Positions 46,174 to 56,307 of a stretch of DNA of 64,000 nucleotides are shown in pieces. The position numbers were made by a program, and so were the translations under genes. The notes under the pieces are model-generated. The model did no database searches and was not told the origin of the DNA. It was given only the letters and a program-made list of their open reading frames with translations. Positions within the stretch are counted from its first letter, which is position 1, and the number at the start of each line of letters is the position of its first letter. The DNA lies in the NCBI GenBank assembly GCA_027257055.1, contig JAPVLO010000323.1, forward strand, positions 569,001-633,000, given 5' to 3'. Origin of the DNA: Cephalopachus bancanus (taxonomy: Eukaryota; Chordata; Mammalia; Primates; Tarsiidae).

Positions 46174-46183
46174 TTTCTTTATT

Positions 46184-46784
46184 ATTCTGTAATGAACGTT
46201 GTTAACTGATACCAAGGCATATGGTTTTGAATGCATTAATAATTGAGAATACTTACTTTAGGTGTTTCATTTTAATAATACGCAAGAAGAAAGATTCTTT
46301 TCACTTGAGACTTAGGATGTTAAAAATATTAGTTGGGAAGGTCATCATACACAATATAGAAAGGATTGTATACAATTTAATATATGGTTAAGTGACTATA
46401 TAGGTATATAAATGTAGATACAGACATCAATCGACAATTAAGGAATGCTACAATCACAGCTTACTTCTTCTCTTAATCTTTTTACTAGAGAATTAGTGTA
46501 AGTTGTATTCAAAAGGAGTTTATGGGAAATGTTTCTGTCTTGGTCACATATGGATTACTTATATATTTTTATAGCTCTCATCCTGGGTATCCTCTTCTTC
46601 TGTGCCTCTCTTGATCCACATAATTTCACCTCAGACTGGCCACTTCCTTAAATCATGGCTAATATACTAACCACAGAGAAATTCAGATTCTCTTTACGAT
46701 CAAAATTTACACTTAAAGGGAAGAGAAGTCTCAACTTAATTTCAAAAGCCTTAACTAGCTATTTCTGTTCTGTTGAGTTTTGTT
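46184..46784. other. No gene or repeat recognised
   Basis: AT-rich; short runs such as GTATATAAATGTAGATAC. Nothing supportable. Confidence 0.45.
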
Positions 46785-46968
46785 TTGTATATTTTATTTT
46801 CAGTTGATACATAATTGTACATATTTTTGAGATACAGAGTGATATTTCAATACATGGATACAATGTGTAATGATCAGATCAGGGTATTTAGCATGTCTCT
46901 CACCTCAAACATTATAATTTTTGTGTGTTGGGAACATTCAAAATCCTCTCTTCTTGCATTTTGAACAT
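46785..46968 (-). mobile_element. L1 3' UTR, antisense (older primate type)
   Basis: TTTTCAGTTGATACATAATTG, AATGATCAGATCAGGGTAT, TGTTGGGAACATTCAAAATC match the reversed 3' UTR of an L1PB/MA-type element. Confidence 0.75.
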
Positions 46969-47307
46969 GAGGCTAGAAAGATGGTCAATGACAGATCATA
47001 AAGGGGATTATATCTTGTGCCAATTAATTTTTCTCTCAAAATGCAAAGCAGTATCTTAAATTGAAATACAAAGACATATTTGATTACTCAAAAGAAAGTA
47101 CGAAAGTAAAAATCAAGAACAAAACAGATGAGACAAACAGAAACATACAATATAGTGGTTGAAATAAATCTAACCACATCAACTATTTTGAATGTTAAAT
47201 GGCCTAAACATTCAAAATAAAGGGAAAAAATTGTCAGACTAGATAAAAAATGAAGACCCAAATATATGCTGTCTACAAGACAACTTTAAATTAAAAGAAA
47301 AAATAGA

Positions 47308-47600
47308 ATGGGTATGATGGCTCATGCCTGTAATCCCAGAGCTTTGGAAAGCCACGGCAGGAAGATTGCTTGAGGCCAGGAGCTTGAGACCAGCCTAGGC
47401 AACATAGCAATACCCTGTCTCTACAAAAAAATTAAAAATTAGCCTGGCAGTGTGATGCACGATGGTAGTCACAGCAACTTATGAGCCTGAAGTAGGAGGA
47501 TCGCTTTGAACTAAAGAGTTCTAGGTGATGGTGAGCTGTGATCATCTACTGCACTTCAGCCTAGGTGACAGAGTGAGATGTATCTCTTAAAAACAAAAAG
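47308..47600 (+). mobile_element. AluJ-like, sense
   Basis: GGGTATGATGGCTCATGCCTG, AGCAATACCCTGTCTCTAC, ATGGTGAGCTGTGATCATC: diverged dimer with an A-rich tail, within L1 ORF2. Confidence 0.85.
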
Positions 47601-47748
47601 TAGGTAGAAAGTAAAAGGACAGAAAAGATATATCACACAAATAATACAAATAATAAAAAAATTGTATTTCAAGGCAGAGAGTATCATTAAAGATTAACAG
47701 TAGTATTTTATAGTAATAAAAGAGTCAGTACATCAAGAAGACAGAACA

Positions 47749-47750
<2 letters not shown>

Positions 47751-47795
<45 letters not shown>
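47751..47795. repeat. (TG)n microsatellite grown within L1 ORF2
   Basis: About 22 TG units at the place where L1 ORF2 normally reads ATGTGTATGCACC. The L1 reading continues after it with CCTAATGGTAGAACTTC. Confidence 0.95.
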
Positions 47796-47801
<6 letters not shown>

Positions 47802-48230
47802 ATGTATTTGCCTAATGGTAGAACTTCAAAACACAGAAAAGAAATAATAGATGAATCCTCTATCCTAACTGATGATTTAATACTTCTTGTCTAGAAACTG
47901 ATAGGACATGTAGTCCCAAAAAAAAAAAAAAAAAAAAATCAGTGAGGACACAGAAAAATATGAATGACAGTATCAATCAACTTGACCTAATTAATATTTA
48001 TAAAGCATTATACCCAACAACTTTAGAATATGTTTTCTTTTCATATGCACGTTAAATGTTTTCCAGAAGATAACATATATGCTGGGCCACAAAAAATGAT
48101 TAATAAATTTTAAAATACTGAAATATCCCATGGTATGTTTTTTTTTATCCCAACCGTAAATTAAAAGTCAATATAACAAGATATCTAAAACACTTCTGGC
48201 TGTAGGTAACATGAAATAAGCATATTCTAC

Positions 48231-48577
48231 TATGTCTATGTAAGTGTAAGATCTGAATAGAATGCCTGGAGCAACTATTTTAGGACTTGGAAAAGTAATT
48301 TGTAGCAGGCAGATTGGGGAATAAGACCAGAATTTGAAATACCATCCAACCTATGGATATATATATAATATATTATATATTTTATGTATATTTTATATCT
48401 TCCGGCCTGATGTCAACACAGCCTAAAACCCAGAAGTGGTCATAAATGAACAATGGCAAGCTTTAGGAACAGCTTCTAGTTCTCTCTCAAAGAGATTTAG
48501 GACCCAAATGTGCTACTGTAATAAGCAAACCCTTAAAAAGGGTCCACGATTTGTGCTCATTATTTATGTAGATTAGT
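48231..48577. other. No gene; AT-rich low complexity at 48355-48400
   Basis: TATATATAATATATTATATA-type sequence, with unrecognised sequence around it. Confidence 0.45.
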
Positions 48578-48660
48578 CTCTCTCTCTCTCTCTTTCTTTT
48601 CTTCTTTCTATCTTCCCTTCTTCTTTCCCCCACCCCCCCTTCCTTTCGTGTGATTATGGC
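48578..48660. repeat. Polypyrimidine (CT)n tract
   Basis: CTCTCTCTCTCTCTTTC passes into CTTCTTTCCCCCACCCCCCC. The complement is purine-rich. Confidence 0.9.
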
Positions 48661-48726
48661 ATTTCTTTGACATGCAATTAGATTCACTGTTTCCACTTGC
48701 TTTCAGTGTTAGGGCCTTCCCCCTCC

Positions 48727-48898
48727 TTTTTTTTTTTTTTTTTTTTTTTTTGAGTTGGAGTCTCACTCTGTCGCCCAGACTGGAGTGCTGTGGCCGCTTC
48801 CGGCCACCGCAGCCTCGACCTGCTGGGCTCCGGCGATCCTTCCACCTCAGCCTTCCAAGTAGCCGGAATTACAGGCATGCGCTACCACGCCCGGCTGA
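48727..48898 (-). mobile_element. Alu right arm only, antisense, young; left half of an inverted pair
   Basis: A T-tail of about 22 and a complete right monomer that stops in the linker at CCCGGCTGATT. No target duplication joins its two sides (CTTCCCCCTCC versus AAAAATGCCCAC). Its partner is the sense partial Alu at 50113-50303. Confidence 0.92.
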
Positions 48899-48901
48899 TT
48901 A

Positions 48902-48914
48902 AAAATGCCCACTT
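48902..48914. repeat. Half of a 13-bp inverted flanking repeat
   Basis: AAAATGCCCACTT. Its exact reverse complement AAGTGGGCATTTT is at 50305-50317, on the far side of the other partial Alu. Confidence 0.95.
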
Positions 48915-49439
48915 TCAAGTGGCACATTTAATATTTGATTCAATGTTTTGTGAAAAAAACTGAAATTTAAAAAACACTTTTCAGTGCATTTTCTAGAAGA
49001 ATCTGTGTACCTGTGTTTCACAAATTGGGCAAATTTTTTACAAATTATTCAACTTCAATTACAAAATGTGGTTAACAGTCAAAAAAATTATAGAAATTTT
49101 AATGCAAATTTTTAGCTTCCATAGATACAATATTAAAAGAAATCATCTAATTAATGCATTTTCATGAAGTCTGTTGTTTTGAAATTTGATTGATGATAAT
49201 ACTCAAGTTGCTTTAGTGACCTCATTTTTTCTTTAATGTTTTCTTTTCTTCATGTACTTTCTATACTTGATTTTATCATGGCTGGAGTTTTCTATACTTG
49301 ATTTTATCATGACTGGAGTTTTTTCTCCTAAAATTTTGTGATTGAAAAGATGACACTTTGCTTTTAATTTATTCTCCCAAAATGTGAAGAATTATAAAAT
49401 ATGACTTTTTCCTGAAAATCTCATGGACTAAATTAAATT

Positions 49440-49940
49440 ATTAAAAATTTAAATATTGCCCTTGGCAAGAATGTGAGAGAACACTCCCTCTCATACATTG
49501 CTATTGGAATACAATCTCGTTGGAGGGAATTTGGAATATCTAACAGTACTGCACATGCACTTACCCCTTGTGCAAATGCACTTACCCCATCAATCCCACT
49601 TCTAAGAATTTACCCCTAAGATATACCTTCAAAAATATGTTAATACATATCCGCAAGGTTATTCTTTGTAACATTATTTGTAACTGCAAAATATTAGAAA
49701 TTTTCTAAATGCCCATACATAGGGATGTTGGCTTAATAAACTTCACTAGAGTACTATGCAACTGTAAAAAAACAAAAATGAGGAATATCTCTATGAACTC
49801 ATATAGAGTGATTTCCAGGAAATATTTTTAAATAAAAAAGAACAAAACAGCTTTTGTCTACAAAGCTACCTTTAGTGTAAGAAAGGGAAGATAGGGAGAA
49901 AATGCAATCTCTATTTGTCAAAAAAAAAAAAAAAAAAAAC
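49440..49940 (+). mobile_element. Old L1 3' UTR, sense, A-tail at 49920-49940
   Basis: GCAAGAATGTGAGAGAACAC, CCCATCAATCCCACTTCTAAG, TAAATGCCCATACATAGGG and an A-run of 21 resemble the 3' UTR of an L1ME/MC-type element. A nearby 30-bp tandem duplication (49259-49318) lies just outside it. Confidence 0.5.
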
Positions 49941-50112
49941 ACGAAGGAAGGGACGACAAGAAAACAATGAAACTGGTTATTTACAAGAGAGAGGCCAGGA
50001 TGTGCTTAGAATCCTGAAGGGAAAAACACTTCCCTGAGTAGACTTTCTGCATAATTTGACAGGCAACATGTTGATATTCTACACAACAAAGTAAAATGAA
50101 ATGAGTAAGAAT

Positions 50113-50303
50113 GGGAGGCTGAGGTGAGTGAATTACCTGAGCCCACAGGTTCGAGACCCGCCTGGGCAGCAAGACCTCATCTCTACAATAAATCAAAAAA
50201 TCAGCAGGTCGAGCCCAGCAGGTCGAGGATGTGGTGGCCGGGAGTGGCCACTGCACTCCAGTCTGGGCGACAGAGTGAGACTCCAACTCAAAAAAAAAAA
50301 AAG
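50113..50303 (+). mobile_element. Alu, sense, truncated and internally deleted; right half of an inverted pair
   Basis: Starts within the left arm at TGGGAGGCTGAGGTGAG. About 70 bp of the right arm are missing between AAAAAATCAGC and AGCCCAGCAGG, with AGGTCG present twice at the junction. The A-tail is followed by AAGTGGGCATTTT. No target duplication joins its own two sides. Confidence 0.92.
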
Positions 50304-50317
50304 GAAGTGGGCATTTT

Positions 50318-50983
50318 CTTAGTATTACAAATATGCTAGCTAAAGATTACTAGGACAAGTTAGCAACTGAGCAAATAAAGAAATGTTTCCTGTGTTATAA
50401 TGTCAAAATTTTAATATTTGGCTATTAAAAATGTTAATATAAAATTCTGATTATAATTAATTTTAAATATAAAATTCAGGTCTTCTCATATTTCAAAATT
50501 TACCTAACTTTGGCAGAATATTGGCAGAATATTGACTTTAGTTAATATTGGCAGTTAAGTACTTAGTCAGAATGGTCATTTGGTACACCTCTAATTTTAA
50601 CTATTTTATGAATAAAAAATTAAAGATTTAACCTACATAGCAGTTCATATCATTCTTGTTCTTGAGTTCCATCAGCAGGTAATTTGGGGAGACATTAAAA
50701 GACTTATGAATTAAGACAGAAAAGGAAGAAGAGGGAGAAAGATGAGCAGAGAGGGAGAAAGACTGGAGACAAGGCAGACAGGCAGAGAGGCTGGCAAAAG
50801 AGGAGGAGAAAGACAAAATAGTAAGCAAGAAACAGAAAAATTTCATCCATTTGGCAGGAAGGGAGCAATTAGTTCAACCATTTCCCAGGTATTATAACTG
50901 GTTCTATCCTACCTAGGTCATCCCTCTGTAAGAGATGATACCCAAAGCATCCCGCACTTGGGAGTTCTTCTTTGCTTTTTAAA

Positions 50984-51031
<48 letters not shown>

Positions 51032-51777
51032 CCCAAAAGACCAAGCAAAAGCCTTCAGCAACACTGGTAATAACAAACAATAGCCATCAGCCCACATTTT
51101 ATCTTTAAATCTAGACTAAAAGGAAACTGCAGAATGGTAAAGCTGAAAGGAACCTCTGACATTATCCTGTTCGTTTCCTTATTCTACAAGGACTTGCCCA
51201 AGGTCACACTGCTGTGAAAGGTAACTCAAGGCTAGGAATCAGGTACTTGGATGACCAGTCCAGTGATTCTTCCAAGAGGCATGATGCCTTTCCTGCATTT
51301 TTTGACTACAGAAATAAAAATTCCTTGTCAGAAAAAATAAAAAGAAAAACAAACCCTCAGCTCGAGTGCATAATTTCTAACAGAATACTACAGTAAATAG
51401 AATTATAGTTTCATTTAAAGGATAAGGAAACTTCAACATTTTATTCACTGCATTTTTTAAAAGTTCTACGATGAATGGAGAGAATTTTGAAAACATCTGT
51501 TTACCAATTTCCTTCTGGTAGCAGAACCTCAGCAGCAATAACTAAATCACCTTCATACTCTTCTCTGTGAAGCCATTAAGCCTAGAAACATGCTGTTTTT
51601 GGCAATACAGAAATCAAAGTGGTAGCACAGCAGAGAAGATCTGTGTTAAAGAACAAAAATCCACAGGCTGCTTCAAATATCAACAAGGAACCCTGAAATT
51701 TTCTATCAATTTCTTTTCATGGCCTTGTGACATTTTCAACTTAAAACTATATTGCTTAACATCAAGGCACTTTGAGA
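50318..51777. other. 1.5 kb repeat-poor, purine-rich patch at 50718-50818
   Basis: Mostly unique sequence. A polypurine patch (GAAGAAGAGGGAGAAAGATG) and a (CA)n run at 50986-51028 are the only low-complexity parts. CAAGGACTTGCCCAAGGTCA at about 51188 is a block widely found in old mammalian interspersed repeats. Confidence 0.4.
50986..51028. repeat. (CA)n microsatellite
   Basis: About 21 uninterrupted CA units. Confidence 0.97.
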
Positions 51778-51868
51778 GAGCTTCAGTTGGAAAAGGTAAT
51801 TTTTGAGTGAGATTCAGCAGAAAAAGGTAATTTTTCAGAGAGGTTCACTGGAAAAAGGTAATTTTCAG
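51778..51868. repeat. 31-bp minisatellite, 3 copies
   Basis: Units at 51778-51808, 51809-51839 and 51840-51868 share AAAGGTAATTTT and a preceding TTCA/TTCAG; they differ at about 5-7 positions. Confidence 0.9.
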
Positions 51869-51889
51869 AACCAATTGCTGCATTCTTTT

Positions 51890-52470
51890 GCTGTTATTTT
51901 GTCTCTTTTCTAAGTAGCCCTAATGTCATTCATGGGCACTCTATGTCAATACATCCGTACTGGCTAAGTCGTTTGTGCAAAGTAAGTTTACAGAAACTGT
52001 AGCTTTAGGCTATGTTATTCCAGGGCTGTGAAGATCAAACAATGCAATTTCACTTGGAAGTTTCATCAATTTTGCATCAATGTTGATGCTTGAGCTGAGG
52101 CCTGCACCCAGAATCATAATTTCAGCCACAAAAATTTCGTTTTTGATGGAGAATCTAATTGCATGTGATGATCATTGTTTGGTAATACCGTGGCTCTGTA
52201 ATGCAGCTCTATAAACTCTAGTGCTGACCCTGCGATTGATGGGCAGGCAATGGAGGGGCTTAATAACTGATTTAGACTGCATCAATTCATACTGTTTTGA
52301 GATACTAAAGGAAAAATAATCAATCTTAGCATGCATGTTATTATATGTTATTTGTATAAGTGGATGAACAAGTATCCTTGAAAGCTGAGACCTTTCATCT
52401 GCTCATTTTGGGAAAGCTTCAATCTTTAGGAAGAAAATTATACAATTCAACTTTAATGGCTTGAAATGAA
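51890..52470. promoter_or_regulatory. Candidate conserved non-coding element
   Basis: The most enhancer-like stretch in the window: no repeats, balanced composition, and motif-like words GATCAAACAATGCAATTTC (SOX/TCF-like), GATCATTGTTTGG, AATCTAATTGCATG (POU/homeobox-like) and TGCGATTGATGGGC. Inference from sequence only. Confidence 0.3.
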
Positions 52471-53040
52471 GACACTGAAATTATGGGGCTTCTCATATAT
52501 TTCTCCTTTGATTATATCACCATAGAGAAAATGAAAAAAAAAAAAACAAAACTCCAATGCAAGAAGTAGAAATTGAGGGACATAAAAGAAACATTCTAAA
52601 GCCTCCTTTCTTTTTATTAAGTAAAACAGCAAACTTCAACAGGCTAGCATCTTATTCTCTTTTTTAAATTATATGTATCTGATTTCAAGTGAATATTAAT
52701 GGATTTCTTTTCATTAATCTCTTTGTTTTGTAATTTAGCCATTGTGGGAGAAATTGTATTATACAGTAATTCACATCACTGGTTATATAAACATTGGGAT
52801 ACTTTTAATCCTATGTTTGCTGACATACAGTTTTTTTCTCCCTAAAGAACTTCACTGACCACCTCCCTCTCAACAGCTCGGAGATTGAATAACGACAAAT
52901 AATAATGATATTTTTATTTAAAATTATCTTTTTGTTATAAGAAAAAAATAGGTATTTAATCGACATTTAACTATCTTCATTTGTTTTTTACACCTATGGG
53001 CAGAAAAATTAAGTGAATCAACTATGATCAGTTTTTTTTT
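52471..53040. other. No gene or repeat recognised
   Basis: AT-rich sequence between the candidate element and an Alu. Confidence 0.45.
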
Positions 53041-53051
53041 CTTTTCATCTA

Positions 53052-53353
53052 TTATTTTTTATTTTTTTTTTTTGAGTTGGAGTCTCACTCAGTCGCCCAG
53101 ACTGGAGTGCAGTGGCCACTCCCGGCCACCGCAGCCTCGACCTGCTGGGATCCGGCGATCCTTCTGCCTCAGTCTTCCAAGTAGCTGGAACTACAGGCGC
53201 ATGCTACCACAACTGGCTAATTTTTAAAAAATTTATTGTAGAGATGAGGTCTCGCCTGCCCAGGCGGGTCTCGAACCCGCGGGCTCAGGCAATCCACTCA
53301 CCTCAGCCTCCCAAAGGTGCAGGATTACAGGTTGAGCCACCAAGCCTGGCTTG
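53052..53353 (-). mobile_element. Alu, antisense, young lineage-specific subfamily
   Basis: A full dimer. CTTTTCATCTA at 53041-53051 and 53354-53364 is an exact 11-bp target duplication. Confidence 0.95.
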
Positions 53354-53364
53354 CTTTTCATCTA

Positions 53365-53669
53365 AATGAGAGATTTTTCTCTATCCATATTGTCTATAAC
53401 CCATCAGTGGTCTATTTTTAAAGTTGGAATTGATAACCAGTTGTATTAGTAATAAGTCACTGAATATACACAATGACATGTTATTCATTTCATTATCAAT
53501 CGCTTAAAAAAAAATTCTTGCTAGTCACAATATATAGAGTATGCTCCCTGGCCAATTTATCTTATCTATTTTCAATTACCTACCTTACTGACAAAGACTT
53601 TTTGTCAGCCATTGCATAAATATTGTATTAAGTAGACATTTTGTTTAGTTTTGTTTTTGTCAAGGTATA
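53365..53669. other. No gene or repeat recognised
   Basis: About 300 bp, AT-rich, featureless. Confidence 0.4.
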
Positions 53670-53885
53670 ACATTGAATAATTCTAAAACTTTGTTGAGAG
53701 GGTAGATCTCATGTTAAATGTTCTTACTCATAAAATGTGGGCGGGGGCTTGGGGAGAATGAGGAAACTTCCAGAGGTGATGGTTTCACAGATACAAGCTC
53801 AGCATAGACTTAAACTCATCAAATTGTATACATTAAACATGTGCAGCTTTTTGTATACCAATTATATCTTGATAAAGCTGTATTT
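53670..53885 (+). mobile_element. Old L1 3' end, sense
   Basis: GAGAGGGTAGATCTCATGTT, GGTGATGGTTTCACAGATAC, AAACTCATCAAATTGTATAC and CCAATTATATCTTGATAAAG are the end of an L1MA/MB 3' UTR, including the AATTATA-TCTTGATAAAGCTG terminus. Confidence 0.85.
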
Positions 53886-54274
53886 TTTTTGTTTTAAATA
53901 AAGCTTCCTTGAAAGCTCAGACTGAAAGGCAATGAAAAAATCACATGCCATTTAAAGTTTGCTCATTGCATTTTACCCACTACACATGTGAATGACCTTT
54001 ATCAAGAATCTGCATTTCCAACCCATTAAACATCGCTCCCCCATTAACCTGATAGCTATTGACCCTGACAGTTGGCCAGTGTTTACATTTGTGTGGATTC
54101 TAGATTAGCCTGAGAATAGCTGTCATGATGGAAGATGGGTAATTGTGGGAAGGACTCTGTGAACTGGCTAAGGGGGACGTAGTGACGTGAATTGGTGCAG
54201 ATGGGTGCCTATACCTCAGATATTCAGATCTTTCGGAAAGCCAAGGTTAAGCCAAGACATGCAACTGCAGTATC
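53886..54274. other. No gene or repeat recognised
   Basis: About 390 bp; no nameable content. Confidence 0.4.
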
Positions 54275-54480
54275 TGGAAGGACTTAGACCAGAGTCTGAG
54301 TCCCACCTCTGCCACTCATTGGTTGTGTGACCTTTGGCACATTGCTGACCCCTCATGGCTTCAGTGTAGCTCTTTTGATCCAAATGATTATGTTAGTGCT
54401 TAGTGGTTGTTGTGAGGTTAAATGAGACAATACATTTAGGTGCCCAGTCCAGAGCCCCACAGGTGATGAACAAGGGTAGG
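54275..54480 (+). mobile_element. MIR SINE
   Basis: TCCCACCTCTGCCACTCATTG, GTGTGACCTTTGGCACATTG, GTGAGGTTAAATGAGACAAT and GGTGCCCAGTCCAGAGCC follow the MIR. Confidence 0.8.
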
Positions 54481-54799
54481 TATCATTAAAGTGTGTGTCA
54501 AAATGTAAAACACAGCACAAAAGGCTTAAAATCGAATGGTAGTCTAAATGGATACTGCATATAGGGTGTCAGAATAAGCACAATTTATTATACAATATTC
54601 CATTCTATGTTAGTGATAATACTTGTCACTCTAAATTTATTATTTGATTAAGATGATTTCTGATGACAAGAAAATGTACTTGCTTTTGGTGTTTTGCATC
54701 GTACCAGAGGATGTGCTCTGATTCTGAGCTTTAGAGGTTTGAGAGGACAGGGTTTCCTTCACTCTCTGGGAGAAAATATTTTACTATCAATGAACTGAG

Positions 54800-54925
54800 A
54801 ATGAACAGACAACATAAAGCAGAGCTGCACACATCACACCTTTTTGTATTCCCAGCAGATAGAATACTTGTTGGCACTTAGTAGGAATTCTGCAAATGTT
54901 CATTGAGATAAGTGGGTGTGATGGG
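54800..54925 (+). mobile_element. L2 3' terminus, sense
   Basis: TTTTTGTATTCCCAGCAGAT, ATACTTGTTGGCACTTAGTAG and TGCAAATGTTCATTGAGAT are typical of the L2 tail. Confidence 0.6.
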
Positions 54926-55163
54926 ATGGGATTGTCAGATGGTTTCCCCTAGAAACCATGGCATGAGGCATCTTTACTGTGAGATAACCAAATCACAAAT
55001 TCCTTTTAATACCTCAATAATTGTTTCTACCACATGCTCAATTATGCCTTGTAATGAGATGTGCTGTCAATAAGTGTGGTTTATTTTTTTGTTTCAAACT
55101 TTAGGTTTTTAAAACTTTTTAAGATTACTTTTGGTAAGGCTATAACTTTAAATTCACGTTCAA

Positions 55164-55596
55164 TTTTATGGTTTTTTTTTCATTTTTATTTTAAATATGT
55201 GGGGTACAATTCAGAGTTAGGTAAACAAATGTTCATTATACAGATACCCTTGTTAATGAGGTGTGCCACTCCTTCCCTGGCAGTTTCTCACCACTGCCAA
55301 CCCTGCCCCTGTCCTCCCCTGGCAGTTTCCTACTACTGCCATTCTCTTTCATATAGTATTACGATAGTTGTTCAAGGTCCACTTATGAGTCAGAACATGT
55401 GATACTCGGTTCTTTGTTCTGTAATAGATCACTCAGTATTATAGCCTCTAAGTCTATTCAAGTTGCTGTGAAGTTCATCATTTTGTCCTTTATGGCTGCA
55501 TAATATTCCATCGTGTATATGTACATTTAAAAAATCCAGTCCTCTTTTGATGGGTAGCTCAGTTGGTTCCACATTTTTGCTATTGTAAAAATTCAT
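55164..55596 (-). mobile_element. L1 3' end, antisense, young lineage
   Basis: TATGTGGGGTACAATTCAGAG, two GGCAGTTTC/ACTGCC modules, ACTTATGAGTCAGAACATGTG and GCTATTGTAAAAATTC. The 14-bp flanks AAATTCACGTTCAA (55150-55163) and AAATTCATGCTCAA (55597-55610) differ at 2 positions. Confidence 0.93.
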
Positions 55597-55610
55597 AAAT
55601 TCATGCTCAA

Positions 55611-56136
55611 ACTCAAATAGATAATTATTAAAAACATTTGTATTTCATAAAGCTACAATGTCTTAGTCCAGGTGATGAGGACTTTTCAGATATCATACCA
55701 AAACTATTTCACAGATATAGTTACAGATTTCACAAGATAGATACAATGTATACAAATAAATATAAAAATAAAAATATTGATACATAAAAAACAAATAAAT
55801 ATAAATGTATAACATTTATATATACAATTTATAAATATTTAAGTATATTTGTGTATGATCCCATGGATGTAAATAAAGATATTTTTTTTCTGTCCTGCTT
55901 TCAAAGCTTTGTTTTCCAGCTATGGGTCATTTCTTGTCATTAAAATCCTAAATGAAATCTTGCCAGACTGATATCTTAGGTGAGTTTCCCAAATTTCTTT
56001 CAAAGACACATCCACTCAGCTCACCTTTAACAATCCAGTAAAGGGAGGCTATCATTTATCCTAGCCAGCTGACTTAAAGGCCAATGTGCCAGTCTGCAAG
56101 TGAAAAAAATGATTCACCACATTAGCAAGAGCAGGG
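55611..56136. other. No gene; AT-rich TATA-type runs at 55740-55880
   Basis: Low-complexity AT stretches; no supportable feature. Confidence 0.45.
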
Positions 56137-56307
56137 AAATTTAAGTTTTATCCAGGCTTAATTCTTTCCAGGTCTGTCAATGAGAAAAGACAAACAAACA
56201 AACAAAAAATGACATCACGACATTTCCTGTTGGGTGACGAGACTCTTACAATTTATAAACCTACCTGAATCTCTGAATTTCTTAACTATGCTTCATTCCT
56301 TTGTTTT
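56137..56307 (+). repeat. Direct duplication, copy 1
   Basis: Shares TTAAGTTTTATCC, ATTCTTTCCAGGTCTGTCAA, GACATTTCCTGTTGGGTGA and CTGAATCTCTGAATTTCTTA with copy 2 at 57918-58118. The copies differ by about a tenth of their positions and a 30-bp indel in the A-rich middle. The flanks are unrelated. Confidence 0.9.

Larger units (their letters stand above)
46980..48230 (+). mobile_element. Old L1 ORF2 5' part (endonuclease region), sense
   Basis: GAACTTCAAAACACAGAAAAG, TCAATCAACTTGACCTAATT, AATATTTATAAAGCATTATACC and ATATATGCTGGGCCACAAAA correspond to the stretch of L1 ORF2 coding for the apurinic-endonuclease domain. Stops and frameshifts are common and no frame survives. It is interrupted by an Alu and an expanded (TG)n. 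Confidence 0.7.
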
